A stretch of DNA of 64,000 nucleotides, taken from the IMG/VR virus record IMGVR_UViG_3300035698_029839, positions 62,001-126,000 of that record; one strand, written 5' to 3'. Of this stretch, positions 41,068 to 50,010 are shown piece by piece. The position numbers and the translations under genes are program-made. Numbering within the stretch: the first letter of the stretch is position 1; each line of letters opens with the position of its first letter. Below the pieces are notes generated by a model. It was given only the letters and a program-made list of their open reading frames with translations. It ran no database searches and had not been told where the DNA came from. The stretch comes from a virus.

Positions 41068-41972
41068 AAATTTTAATTTTAGTAGACAAACCAAATTGGG
41101 CATATCATAGTATAGCTAAATCTTTGTGTAAGTATAACACGTGTAAATCTTGTTTTTTTAATATTATTGCTATAAAAAATGGTGTGGATAAGATTCAGAG
41201 AGAATATAAAAAATATGATTTATTTTACGTAATGGGGTTTCAGACTTATAAGAAAATAGAATTTTTACCTAAAAATAAAACAATGGTTGGTATTCATTCT
41301 TGCCACTCATGGGATAACAAGAAAACTACTCCTACGAATATTGTTTATCCTGATAAGAAGCTGATTAAATATTTAAATGGATTTTTAAGAGTTAACGCTG
41401 TTTCTAAGTACTTGTATGATATTTTTAAAAAATCAGGATTAAATAATTTATATTACACACCGAATGGAGTAGATTCTAACGTTTTTGTCCCTATTAGTAG
41501 GGATGGTGATTGTTTTACCGTGGGTTATTCTGGTACTAAATCACATGACTGGAGAAAAGGGATAACAGAGTTTATAATTCCTGCTGCTAAAAAATCTAAA
41601 GTTAAGATTAATTTAGCAATGAGGGCAACTGGTAGCCATATATCTTTAGAAGAAATGCCATCATTTTATAATACTTTAGATGCTTATATATGTGCTTCTT
41701 CGTCTGAAGGTTTTTCATTAAGCGTTCTAGAAGCAGCTTCTTGCGGAGTTCCTATTATTTCAACAAGAGTAACTGGATGTACAGAATTAATACGACATGG
41801 AGAGAATGGTTTATTTGTCGATAGAACTGTAGAAGATATTGTTGAAAAAATAAATATTATGAAAGATTATGAGTTTAGAAAATTTATGAGTAAAAATATT
41901 AGGAGTGATGTTGTTAAGTACCATTGTTGGGCTAAGAAGATAAATGAATGGATTAATTTTTTGATAGGATAA
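41064..41972 (+). CDS. GT4-type glycosyltransferase
   Basis: A 302-residue GT-B enzyme. Y-T-P-N-G-V-D-S-N-V-F and G-Y-S-G-T-K-S-H-D-W-R-K-G form the domain junction. C-A-S-S-S-E-G-F-S-L-S-V-L-E-A-A-S-C-G-V-P-I-I is the E-x7-E donor loop. G-E-N-G-L-F-V follows. Paralogue of 34924. Coupled to the previous gene by ATGA. Confidence 0.87.
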   Translation: MKILILVDKPNWAYHSIAKSLCKYNTCKSCFFNIIAIKNGVDKIQREYKKYDLFYVMGFQTYKKIEFLPKNKTMVGIHSCHSWDNKKTTPTNIVYPDKKLIKYLNGFLRVNAVSKYLYDIFKKSGLNNLYYTPNGVDSNVFVPISRDGDCFTVGYSGTKSHDWRKGITEFIIPAAKKSKVKINLAMRATGSHISLEEMPSFYNTLDAYICASSSEGFSLSVLEAASCGVPIISTRVTGCTELIRHGENGLFVDRTVEDIVEKINIMKDYEFRKFMSKNIRSDVVKYHCWAKKINEWINFLIG

Positions 41973-41978
41973 ATTTTT

Positions 41979-42497
41979 ATGCCAATTTCAGAAGATTTAT
42001 TAAAAAATAATATAAATGATTTTTTTATAGAAACGGGATCTGCTAATGGGGTAACAATATCCAAAGCCCTTACGGCTGGTTTTAAAAAGATATTTAGTGT
42101 AGAAATTTTTAAACGAAGATATAAACGTTGTAAAAAGAAATTTTTAAAAAATAATAAAGTTAATTTATTTTTTGGAGAGTCTCCTCAGTTTATTAGAAAA
42201 GTAATAAACGAAATAGATGGCAATATAACATTTTGGCTAGATGCTCATCCTAACAGTGTGGAAAATATCAACCCATTACTTGATGAATTGTCTGAAATTT
42301 CAAAGCATCATATAAAAACTCATACAATTTTAATAGATGATATGAGGCTAATGGGGCATGGAGTTTGGCCTTCCAAAGAAAAAATAATAGAATGTATTAA
42401 GAAAATTAATAATGATTATATTATTTCTTATGAAGATAACTATGATGCTAAGCATGATATTCATAGACAAAATGAAGTTATGGTATGTAAGGTATGA
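41979..42497 (+). CDS. Class I SAM methyltransferase-like protein
   Basis: A 172-residue protein. D-F-F-I-E-T-G-S-A-N-G-V-T near residue 14 is motif I of the FkbM-related short group. I-F-S-V-E-I holds the acidic ribose ligand. F-W-L-D-A-H-P and T-I-L-I-D-D-M-R-L supply later acids. The last residues overlap the next gene by ATGA. The short length and D-A-H resemble uncharacterised glycan-cluster methyltransferases. Confidence 0.68.
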   Translation: MPISEDLLKNNINDFFIETGSANGVTISKALTAGFKKIFSVEIFKRRYKRCKKKFLKNNKVNLFFGESPQFIRKVINEIDGNITFWLDAHPNSVENINPLLDELSEISKHHIKTHTILIDDMRLMGHGVWPSKEKIIECIKKINNDYIISYEDNYDAKHDIHRQNEVMVCKV

Positions 42498-43327
42498 TTA
42501 TAGTTTTAAATCATTATAACACAAATAGGGAGAGTCCTTATGGTGACACTTGGAGAAATATTATTTTTTCTTGTTTGAAAAATTTCCCCAATATTAAGAA
42601 AATAGTTATAGATTGGGGTTCTAATGATGGCTCTAATATTTTAGCAAAAGAGACATGTGAAAAAGAAGGATATATATATGAGGAAATAAGAAAAGAAGGA
42701 AAAAATAAAAAGTTTAGCTGGTTTGAATATTTATGTTATTGGATGGATATTATGTTGAAATATATTGATTATAAGGAATATATTTTATATTTAGAAGCTG
42801 ATACCTATATATGTGGAGATGAAAATCAATTATTTAAAGCTGAGCAAATTTTAAAAAATAATAAGAACATAGGAATGGTTAATTTGCTTAGGTTGGATTG
42901 GGACGGACTAAGACCAACATATGTTTATAGACAAATAGAAAATGGTTTTATATTGCCTAGAATAAAAGAACCCAAGAAGTCATTAGAATTTAAAAAACAA
43001 AATAATGAGTTGTTATCAGCTAGGAGACATATAAGAGGAATATGGAATAATTGGGATATTAAATGCACCTTATTTAAATTTTCTTGTTTTCACTCAGCGT
43101 TTAAAGATCTGCATCGTTCTAAAATTCATAGGAAGGATAAAAAAAGGGGGTTTTATAATTTTGCTGTTATATTTTGTAATAAGTATCAATGTTCAATAAG
43201 TGATTATTTTTTCTCTTATAATTACGGGACTCTTGGCCGTCAATATGATAAAGCTATAGAAATTTGTAATAATTATTGGAATGATAAAATAATAGATATT
43301 TGTAAAGAATCTATTTTATATGTATAA
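42494..43327 (+). CDS. GT-A-type glycosyltransferase
   Basis: A 277-residue protein. I-V-L-N-H-Y-N opens it and V-I-D-W-G-S-N-D-G-S binds nucleotide. Y-I-L-Y-L-E-A-D-T-Y-I near residue 99 is an E-A-D version of DxD. The acceptor half is rich in Trp, Lys and Cys, and is diverged. No membrane segment. Coupled upstream by ATGA and followed by an 18-base gap. Confidence 0.68.
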   Translation: MIIVLNHYNTNRESPYGDTWRNIIFSCLKNFPNIKKIVIDWGSNDGSNILAKETCEKEGYIYEEIRKEGKNKKFSWFEYLCYWMDIMLKYIDYKEYILYLEADTYICGDENQLFKAEQILKNNKNIGMVNLLRLDWDGLRPTYVYRQIENGFILPRIKEPKKSLEFKKQNNELLSARRHIRGIWNNWDIKCTLFKFSCFHSAFKDLHRSKIHRKDKKRGFYNFAVIFCNKYQCSISDYFFSYNYGTLGRQYDKAIEICNNYWNDKIIDICKESILYV

Positions 43328-43345
43328 ATTAAAGGAACTACCCAA

Positions 43346-44005
43346 ATGAAAAAAATTAAAGAATATAAAAGGAAATGGGATAATTATGAAATTGGGAATG
43401 TTAAATGGATCGATATTAATAGAGAACATTATAGTAGAAGAAAATTTATAGAATATATTAAAAAAGATAAAATAAAAACAATTATAGAAGTTGGAGGAGG
43501 AGAGCTTATTGAAGCTCAAGATATATTATCTAAGGGTTTGGTTGATAATTATTCTGTTGTTGATGTTTCAGATGTGTTTTTAAAATTTGCTCAAAGTATT
43601 AATGGGCTGAAATCATTCAGGGGGGACATGATTGATATTCCTATGAAAGATAAAGAGTTTGATCTTATTTATTGTAGTTCTGTATTAGAGCATTCTCCAG
43701 ATATTAGAAAGACTATTTCTGAAGCTAGAAGAGTGAGTAGAAAATTTTATTTTACTATGTTTAAATGGAGAATGAAGACAGGTGGGTTAGAATCTGTTTT
43801 TCGTCATAAAAAGGGATATTTTTCGACAGAGTTTAATATAGATATGTTATTAGATTTAATAACAAAATATGGGAATATTAAATATCTTGGAATAAATGGT
43901 AGAGAGGGAGGGGAAGAAGTATTTGATGAATATAGGAAAAATAATCAAGATATCGATTTAAATAGAAATGGCAAGTATCTGAGTATTCAGGGGTCCTGGG
44001 GATAA
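43346..44005 (+). CDS. Class I SAM methyltransferase (Methyltransf_11 type)
   Basis: A 219-residue protein. T-I-I-E-V-G-G-G-E near residue 45 is motif I. Y-S-V-V-D-V-S follows, then F-R-G-D-M-I-D-I-P, D-L-I-Y-C-S-S-V-L-E-H-S-P-D and the post-III helix. F-Y-F-T-M-F-K-W-R is an unusual continuation. SD AAAGGAA lies ten bases before the ATG. It probably methylates a sugar added by the preceding GT-A. Confidence 0.78.
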   Translation: MKKIKEYKRKWDNYEIGNVKWIDINREHYSRRKFIEYIKKDKIKTIIEVGGGELIEAQDILSKGLVDNYSVVDVSDVFLKFAQSINGLKSFRGDMIDIPMKDKEFDLIYCSSVLEHSPDIRKTISEARRVSRKFYFTMFKWRMKTGGLESVFRHKKGYFSTEFNIDMLLDLITKYGNIKYLGINGREGGEEVFDEYRKNNQDIDLNRNGKYLSIQGSWG

Positions 44006-44014
44006 TAACTTTTT

Positions 44015-44551
44015 ATGAGTAAAATTGAAAAATATATGAAAAGATATTGTCTAAAGTTTGCTGAATTTAAAAAAGTAGATTTGCGGACTTTATATTGCCA
44101 ATATCGTCCTGGCATTGATCCTAGCGATTTAAAAATTATCAATTCTTCTCATTTTGAATTGGCAGATTTATATTATAAAAATGGATTATCTTGGTTGGAA
44201 AAAAACTTTAGTAATACCAAATATTTTACATTCCAAAAATATATATTAAAAATAAATCCTCATTTTCCTAAAAAAAAGATACATTTATTTGATTCCTTAA
44301 AGAAAGGATATCTAAGGAAAGGTCATGAAAAAGATCATGTTGTGATTTTGAATATCCCTTTTATTTGTAGTAGATATGGATTGAAAAATGTTTTTGCATA
44401 TTCTCCTGAAATTTATATAGGCCATCATAGATCCGCTGCATTAATTGCTTTAGGAGAATATATGTCGGAGGTTATGGTAGCTACTGATGACCAACCAATG
44501 ACTCATAAATGCAATAGTAAATTACATAAGATATATAAGGAAATAAAATAA
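44015..44551 (+). CDS. ParB/sulfiredoxin-like domain protein
   Basis: A 178-residue protein. The C-terminal part V-F-A-Y-S-P-E-I-Y-I-G-H-H-R-S-A-A-L-I-A-L-G matches the ParB-type G-H-H-R-x-A motif closely. The N-terminal 90 residues are aromatic and basic, with L-x-x-L-Y-C-Q-Y-R-P resembling the Y-Y-P-Y-R-T step of 53723. It sits between a methyltransferase and a DUF115-like gene. Possible nucleotide or phosphotransfer role as in other ParB-fold proteins; not shown. Confidence 0.6.
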   Translation: MSKIEKYMKRYCLKFAEFKKVDLRTLYCQYRPGIDPSDLKIINSSHFELADLYYKNGLSWLEKNFSNTKYFTFQKYILKINPHFPKKKIHLFDSLKKGYLRKGHEKDHVVILNIPFICSRYGLKNVFAYSPEIYIGHHRSAALIALGEYMSEVMVATDDQPMTHKCNSKLHKIYKEIK

Positions 44552-44552
44552 T

Positions 44553-45227
44553 ATGGAATATTTAAAAGATTATGTTGGTAGTGGTGAAAATAAAGATTTT
44601 CTTATTGTCGGTGGAGGACGTACTATTAAGGATTATGAAGATAAAATTATAGATTTTATAAAGTCTAATTCTATTGTGACTATAGGTATCAATAAATTAC
44701 TTCCATCTATACCAATAAATTATCAATTATGGACTAATAAACAAAGATATATTACTTTGAAAGATGGTGTTATTAAAGAATCTAAATTAATGTTTGGGTG
44801 TAATTTAGATAAGAGGATTATTAAAAAGAATTATGAAGGAGAAGATTATATTTGTGTTAATTATACTTCTCAGTTTTCTGAAGCTATGAAAGAAGAAATA
44901 GATTATAAAGATGGCAAGATATTTGGATTTTTTAGAACGGCAGGAACTTTAGCTATTATGATTGCTCATATTTTTGGAGCTAATAATATTTATATAGTAG
45001 GTATGGATGGTTATACTCTATATGGTAAGGAAGATTTGTTATCTAAGAACAAACATCACCATTGTTATGGGGAAGGATATACTGATGATGCTAATTGGGA
45101 GAAATGTAAGAAAAAAGATGATCAAGTTGATGAAAATTTAAAAGAACTACATAGTTATGGGGTTAATTTTAAAATTATTACCCCTACTAAATTTAAAGAT
45201 TTTTATGATTTTAATATTTTAGGATAA
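44553..45227 (+). CDS. MptE/Maf-like (DUF115) protein 3
   Basis: A 224-residue protein. F-L-I-V-G-G-G-R-T-I-K-D near residue 16 is the G-G-G-R/P-S loop. I-V-T-I-G-I-N-K is the usual N-turn. F-R-T-A-G-T-L-A-I-M-I-A-H-I-F-G, then I-Y-I-V-G-M-D-G-Y near residue 150, completes the DUF115 pattern. This is the clearest of the four relatives. It may transfer or bind a phospho- or CMP-linked acid sugar. SD AAGGAAAT. Confidence 0.65.
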   Translation: MEYLKDYVGSGENKDFLIVGGGRTIKDYEDKIIDFIKSNSIVTIGINKLLPSIPINYQLWTNKQRYITLKDGVIKESKLMFGCNLDKRIIKKNYEGEDYICVNYTSQFSEAMKEEIDYKDGKIFGFFRTAGTLAIMIAHIFGANNIYIVGMDGYTLYGKEDLLSKNKHHHCYGEGYTDDANWEKCKKKDDQVDENLKELHSYGVNFKIITPTKFKDFYDFNILG

Positions 45228-45231
45228 TAAT

Positions 45232-45834
45232 ATGGGAAGTCCAAATAAGGAAGAGCTAAAAATATTATATAAATATGCTAGTAGATGTAATTTTATTATT
45301 GAAACTGGAGGTGGGGGAAAATCAACAATATGGTTAGCTAAAGCTGCTTTAAAATCTGGAGCTACTTTTGTATCCATAGAGGCTGATAAGAATAGAAAGA
45401 TTCCTATTGAAAAAGAATTGGAAGAAGTAATTAATTATAAATATGGATGGTCTGTTACTTATGATGATATTGTTAAAATAGGGGACTCTAGATTTGTAGA
45501 GTCCAGATATAAAACTATAGATGCAGAGATAGCATTTGGGAGAAAAGATCTTATGATAGGAGAAGTGGATTTAATAAGGAAAACTATTGAAGAATTAAAA
45601 TTGCATCTTGATTTCTTTTTTTGTGATACTGGAGAGTATTGCGGTATAGCAGAGTGGAATATAGTAAAAAATAAAATTAAACAGGGAGGCTATTTTGTAG
45701 CCCATGATATATATTTTCCGAAAAGTATAAAATGTTTTCAAGTTATTGAAGAAATTGAAAATAGTAAGGATTGGGAAATGATTATTAAAACTAATAGCAG
45801 ACAGGAATTAGCAGTGGCATGTAAATTAAGGTGA
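45232..45834 (+). CDS. Class I SAM methyltransferase-like protein
   Basis: A 200-residue protein. F-I-I-E-T-G-G-G-G-K-S-T near residue 22 is motif I, with a Gly-rich loop. F-V-S-I-E-A-D ends strand 2. D-F-F-F-C-D-T-G-E-Y, Q-G-G-Y-F-V-A-H-D-I provide later acids. The build resembles short FkbM/CmcI-type enzymes. SD AGGA. Four bases separate it from the preceding gene. Confidence 0.7.
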   Translation: MGSPNKEELKILYKYASRCNFIIETGGGGKSTIWLAKAALKSGATFVSIEADKNRKIPIEKELEEVINYKYGWSVTYDDIVKIGDSRFVESRYKTIDAEIAFGRKDLMIGEVDLIRKTIEELKLHLDFFFCDTGEYCGIAEWNIVKNKIKQGGYFVAHDIYFPKSIKCFQVIEEIENSKDWEMIIKTNSRQELAVACKLR

Positions 45835-45837
45835 TTT

Positions 45838-46542
45838 ATGAAATATCCGATAATGAATAATTTAAATACTGATTTTAAAATGAATAATACATATAGTAAG
45901 TATATTGATGATCAGATGAGTGCAGGGAAAGATTTTCTATTTTCATTGGATGGAGTACCAATTTCTAAAGAGTATCCTGAAAAAGAAGTTTCTTCAGAGA
46001 TATATGATAAGATTTGGGATAAGAAACCTCATCATAATAATGTGCATCCATATATGTCAATAATGGCAGAATTATGTAAAAAGCATTCTCCAGATGTTAA
46101 GCATATTATTGATGTTGGAGCAGGGTTTGGGAATATGGCAATTATGTTTATAGATAAAATTAAACCATTGTCTTATACAGCTTATGAATTTTCAAATGCT
46201 CATGAGAAGATAACGGAACGTTTTAAAAATGTCTCTTGTGAAACAAATGTGATAGTAGATTCATTCAGAGAATGTAGTTTAGAAAAATTTGACTGTGTTG
46301 TTGCAACAGAAATATTTGAACATATTTGTTGGGATATTGAATTTTTATCTAAGATACCTAGCGGTACATATATTTATTTTTCCGTACCATCTCATCACTC
46401 TATAGTGCATGTTCGTGCATTTTTGGTCCCTGAAAGTATATATCTTAGGTATGATGATGTGGTTGATATTATTGATATAAAGACTGTTTATAGACATAAA
46501 GATATTCCTAAATGGTGGTGTGTTGCTGCTAGGAAAAAATAA
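45838..46542 (+). CDS. Class I SAM methyltransferase
   Basis: A 234-residue protein. Residues 1-75 form a long helical N-terminus. I-I-D-V-G-A-G-F-G-N-M-A near residue 91 is motif I. Y-T-A-Y-E-F ends strand 2, and C-V-V-A-T-E-I-F-E-H-I is the motif IV plus post helix. Y-I-Y-F-S-V-P-S-H-H-S follows. SD AGGTGA. It lies just before the KdsB gene, after a run of methyltransferase-like genes. Confidence 0.75.
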   Translation: MKYPIMNNLNTDFKMNNTYSKYIDDQMSAGKDFLFSLDGVPISKEYPEKEVSSEIYDKIWDKKPHHNNVHPYMSIMAELCKKHSPDVKHIIDVGAGFGNMAIMFIDKIKPLSYTAYEFSNAHEKITERFKNVSCETNVIVDSFRECSLEKFDCVVATEIFEHICWDIEFLSKIPSGTYIYFSVPSHHSIVHVRAFLVPESIYLRYDDVVDIIDIKTVYRHKDIPKWWCVAARKK

Positions 46543-46563
46543 TTATAGTTTAGGAGAATAAAA

Positions 46564-47379
46564 ATGAAAGAAGAAACATATATAGGTATTATACCTGCAA
46601 GATATCAATCATCACGTTTCCCAGGAAAACCTCTTTGTGATATCTTAGGACAACCTATGATTAGAATAGTTTATGATTCGGTTATGAAGTGGAATAGGTG
46701 GAAAAATGTTTATGTAGCCACTGATAGTGAAAAAATAAAAAAGAGATGTGAGGAATTTAAAGTGCCTGTTATTATGACAAAAGATACTCATACTGATTGT
46801 TTAGATAGAGCGGCAGAAGTGGTGGAAATTTTAGAATCTAATAAAAATGGTGCTGATAAATATGTAGTAGTGCAAGGAGATGAACCTCTATTTAATGTTG
46901 ACACTTTAGATACTGATCTAACTCCTTCCATTATTAATTTTTATACGGAAGTTCATGATCAATATGATAAATATGATAGTAATGCTGTTAAAGTAGTAAT
47001 TTCAAATAATTGTAAGGCTTTATATTTTTCAAGATATTCAGTGCCATATCATGATAATAAAACTAAAAGAACTGATGATGAAGAAGTTGTTTTAAAACAA
47101 ATAGGTGTATATGTTTTTAGCGGAGAAATGTTGAAAATTTATACTAGTTTAAAACAAACTTCTTTAGAGAATATGGAGGGAATTGGGCTAAATCGTCTTA
47201 TAGAAAATGATATAGAAGTACATATGAGATATACTAAGCACGATAGTATAAGTGTTGATACTCCAGAAGATAGAAATAGAATTATAAAATTAATTAAAAA
47301 ATATTATAGTGATATTGGTTCTTCTATTAATGATGATGGTAGTGTTATAAATTGTGATGGAAATAGTAGGATGATATAA
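46564..47379 (+). CDS. kdsB: CMP-KDO synthetase-type cytidylyltransferase
   Basis: A 271-residue KdsB-family enzyme that activates KDO or a similar acid with CTP. I-I-P-A-R13-Y-x-S-S-R-F-P-G-K-P-L is the CTP loop. V-V-Q-G-D-E-P, Y-F-S-R-Y-S-V-P, K-Q-I-G-V-Y-V-F and S-V-D-T-P-E-D are all present. An insert around residue 120-130 is longer than usual, and a 20-residue acidic tail is added. It heads the second ulosonate module, followed by radical SAM, dehydrogenase and aldolase. SD AGGAG. Confidence 0.9.
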   Translation: MKEETYIGIIPARYQSSRFPGKPLCDILGQPMIRIVYDSVMKWNRWKNVYVATDSEKIKKRCEEFKVPVIMTKDTHTDCLDRAAEVVEILESNKNGADKYVVVQGDEPLFNVDTLDTDLTPSIINFYTEVHDQYDKYDSNAVKVVISNNCKALYFSRYSVPYHDNKTKRTDDEEVVLKQIGVYVFSGEMLKIYTSLKQTSLENMEGIGLNRLIENDIEVHMRYTKHDSISVDTPEDRNRIIKLIKKYYSDIGSSINDDGSVINCDGNSRMI

Positions 47380-48308
47380 TGAAATTAATATTGTCAGTTA
47401 CTAAAAGATGTAATATGAGATGTCCTAATTGTTTGTGGATTTTAGAAAAAGGAGATTTTTTTAATAAAGACGATATGCCTCTTCAAGATGCTATAGATAT
47501 TTTTGAATATTATAAAAAAAATAAGTTAAAAAACGTAGTTTTGCAAGGAGAGGGAGAGGTTTTTTTATATCCTTATTTTAAAGAACTTTATTCTTATTTT
47601 CTTAAATCTAAAGTTGCTTTGAATGGAATTACAACTAATGGTTTGATTCTTGATAAATTTTTATATGTTGCTAAAGATGTTGGGCTAACAATTAGCTTAG
47701 ATGGATATGATAGTCAAAGTTATATGGAACATAGAGGTGGTGGGGAAGATCAATTTAACAAAGTATTAGATAATATAAGAGAAGTTTTAAAAGTTAAAAA
47801 TAGAAAAAAAATAGTTATAAATTGTATCGTCTCCCTTACTGATTATAAAAAAATACCAGGCATGATAGCACTAGCAGAATCCTTAGGCGTAGATTATATG
47901 AGATTTGGAAACTACCATCCCATAGCGGGTGATTTAAAACCTTTGTTTGATACTGATAAAGAAGTTGTTGATTTTTATAAAAATATTATTAGCAAAGATG
48001 ATTATAAAGTTAATATCACGCTGCCAGGTTTGATGAGTACAAATAAAGGGAAGCTTAAATGCAGTATGCTTAAGTGCAAAAACGTTGGTTCTGAAGGTTT
48101 TTATTCTCCATGTTGTCATATATCTACAGATGTTAAATATGGATCTTTCCCTAATGAATCAAAAAGTTTAACGGAATTTAAAAAACAATTTAGTAATGCT
48201 AAAAAAATAACCGATCTTCCAGAGCCATGTAGATTATGTCCTAGATTATTTAAAAATAGAATAATTTTTAATAAAGATAGCAAAAAGTGGAGTAAAAAAT
48301 TATTGTGA
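47379..48308 (+). CDS. Radical SAM enzyme with SPASM-like C-terminus
   Basis: A 309-residue protein. C11-x3-C15-x2-C18 in V-T-K-R-C-N-M-R-C-P-N-C binds the 4Fe-4S/SAM cluster. V-L-Q-G-E-G-E-V is an odd form of the GGE motif, and T-I-S-L-D-G-Y follows. A C-terminal Cys group (C-S-M-L-K-C, C-C-H, C-R-L-C) looks SPASM-like. Neighbours are KdsB upstream (TAATG) and a D-2-hydroxyacid dehydrogenase downstream, a near copy of the 26903-29896 grouping. It may modify a carboxylated sugar or a peptide. Confidence 0.85.
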   Translation: MKLILSVTKRCNMRCPNCLWILEKGDFFNKDDMPLQDAIDIFEYYKKNKLKNVVLQGEGEVFLYPYFKELYSYFLKSKVALNGITTNGLILDKFLYVAKDVGLTISLDGYDSQSYMEHRGGGEDQFNKVLDNIREVLKVKNRKKIVINCIVSLTDYKKIPGMIALAESLGVDYMRFGNYHPIAGDLKPLFDTDKEVVDFYKNIISKDDYKVNITLPGLMSTNKGKLKCSMLKCKNVGSEGFYSPCCHISTDVKYGSFPNESKSLTEFKKQFSNAKKITDLPEPCRLCPRLFKNRIIFNKDSKKWSKKLL

Positions 48309-49255
48309 ATATACTAATAACTGTATATCCATTTGGTAAGTGTGGAGATAAACCTATTACACTTCTTGAAGGTAGGGGGTGGAATCTAATATTTAATCCT
48401 TTAGAGAGAAGATTGAAAGAAGACGAAGTTAGAGAAATGGTAAAAGGAGTGGATGCAGTAATAGCTGGAACTGAACCATATAACAGAAGAACTATTCAAT
48501 ATGCTAAAGATTTAAAAGTTATTTCTAGATCAGGAATAGGTCTTGATAGTATCGATTATCAAGCGTGTAAAGAGAAAAATATATTAGTTGCAAATACTCC
48601 AGAAGCTCCTTCTGATGCTGTGTCAGATTTAACTATTGCTCAAATTTTTAATTTATTGAGAAATATTTATATATCTAATCAATTCATTAAAAATGGCATG
48701 TGGAAAAGGTTTACAGGCTTATCAATTAGGCAAATAAAAATAGGTATTTTGGGAGTAGGTAGGATAGGTGGTAGAGTTATAAATAGATTAAAGTCATTTG
48801 ATGCAAATATTTTAGCTTGTGATGTAGATATAAATAAAGATATAGATGGAGTTATATGGGTTGATAAGGATACTTTATTTAAAGAATCTGATTTAATATC
48901 TATTCATATCCCGTTAACTAAAAAAAATTATCATTTTGTTGGTATGAATGAATTGAGCATGATGAAAAAAGGTGCATATTTAATTAATACTTCTAGAGGC
49001 AGCGTGTTGAATGAGAGAGATCTGGAATCATGTCTTATTAACCATCATCTAGCAGGGGCAGCTTTAGATGTTTTTGAAAAAGAGCCATATGAGGGATGTA
49101 TGAAGGATATGGATAATGTTCTATTGACTGCTCATCATGCTTCTTCTGATAGATTATCAAAATATAAAATGGAATTAGGAGCAGTTGAAAATTGTATAAA
49201 ACTTCTTAATGGAGAAATTCCAAAAGACATAGTTACGGAGAAAGATTTTGAATAA
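48305..49255 (+). CDS. D-isomer-specific 2-hydroxyacid dehydrogenase (B)
   Basis: A 316-residue NAD(P)-dependent dehydrogenase. S-R-S-G-I-G-L-D-S-I-D near residue 78 and G-I-L-G-V-G-R-I-G near 144 are the substrate and dinucleotide motifs. N-T-S-R-G-S-V-L-N-E has the substrate Arg, and F-E-K-E-P holds the catalytic Glu. The usual H-x-(S/G) acid is in T-A-H-H-A-S-S. Built like phosphoglycerate dehydrogenases without the ACT domain. GTG start overlaps the previous stop (GTGA). Confidence 0.87.
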   Translation: MNILITVYPFGKCGDKPITLLEGRGWNLIFNPLERRLKEDEVREMVKGVDAVIAGTEPYNRRTIQYAKDLKVISRSGIGLDSIDYQACKEKNILVANTPEAPSDAVSDLTIAQIFNLLRNIYISNQFIKNGMWKRFTGLSIRQIKIGILGVGRIGGRVINRLKSFDANILACDVDINKDIDGVIWVDKDTLFKESDLISIHIPLTKKNYHFVGMNELSMMKKGAYLINTSRGSVLNERDLESCLINHHLAGAALDVFEKEPYEGCMKDMDNVLLTAHHASSDRLSKYKMELGAVENCIKLLNGEIPKDIVTEKDFE

Positions 49256-50000
49256 ATTAAAAGAAGCATTAAAAAATAATAAAGTATCGTTGGGGACTTG
49301 GATTCAAATTCCTCATCCTTCTATCGTAGAAATTATTGCTCATAATTGTAGAGGTAAATTAGATTGGATGTGTATAGATATGGAGCATGGTTCTATAGAT
49401 ATAGAGTCTATGACTAATCTAATTAGAACTATTGAGAAGTATAATATCACTCCTATTGTGAGGATACCTAAGAATGATTATATATGGATTCACAGGGTTT
49501 TAGATGCTGGGGCTAAGGGTCTAGTCATACCTATGGTGAAAAGTGAATCTGAGGCATCTGATGCTGTTTTAGAGACATTGTATCCTCCGTTAGGAAATAG
49601 AAGCTTTGGATATAGTCGTGCTAATATATATGGGGCTGATTTTGAAGAATATATTAAAAGTGCTAATGACGATATAGCTATAATTATTCAAATTGAACAT
49701 ATTGATTCTATAAATGAATTAGATTTTATTTTATCTGTTAAGGGTATAGATGGGACATTTATTGGACCTTATGATCTGTCAGGATCTTTAGGAGTATCTG
49801 GAGATTTTGATAATGAAGCATATCAGAATGCTTTATCATTTTATATATCAAAATCTAATGAGCATAAAATTCCGATGGGTATTCATATTGTTAGACCGAA
49901 TTTGGAAAAAGTAAAATTTTGTAAAAATGTTGGGTATAAAATGATAGCAATTGGTACTGATGCTGTTCTTCTTGAAGAGAAATGCAAAGAAATTTTTTAA
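49248..50000 (+). CDS. HpcH/HpaI-family aldolase
   Basis: A 250-residue class II pyruvate aldolase-type protein. L-G-T-W-I-Q-I-P-H-P near residue 15 and C-I-D-M-E-H-G-S near 43 open the barrel. V-I-P-M-V-K-S follows, then Y-P-P-L-G-N-R-S-F-G, I-I-Q-I-E-H (metal Glu) and F-I-G-P-Y-D-L-S-G-S (metal Asp). Such enzymes cleave or form 2-keto-3-deoxy acids with pyruvate. Next to KdsB and a D-2-hydroxyacid dehydrogenase, it may build or trim a keto acid for a sugar. TTG start is set by GGAG (49237-49240) seven bases upstream. Confidence 0.87.
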   Translation: MNKLKEALKNNKVSLGTWIQIPHPSIVEIIAHNCRGKLDWMCIDMEHGSIDIESMTNLIRTIEKYNITPIVRIPKNDYIWIHRVLDAGAKGLVIPMVKSESEASDAVLETLYPPLGNRSFGYSRANIYGADFEEYIKSANDDIAIIIQIEHIDSINELDFILSVKGIDGTFIGPYDLSGSLGVSGDFDNEAYQNALSFYISKSNEHKIPMGIHIVRPNLEKVKFCKNVGYKMIAIGTDAVLLEEKCKEIF

Positions 50001-50010
50001 GGATATATCT

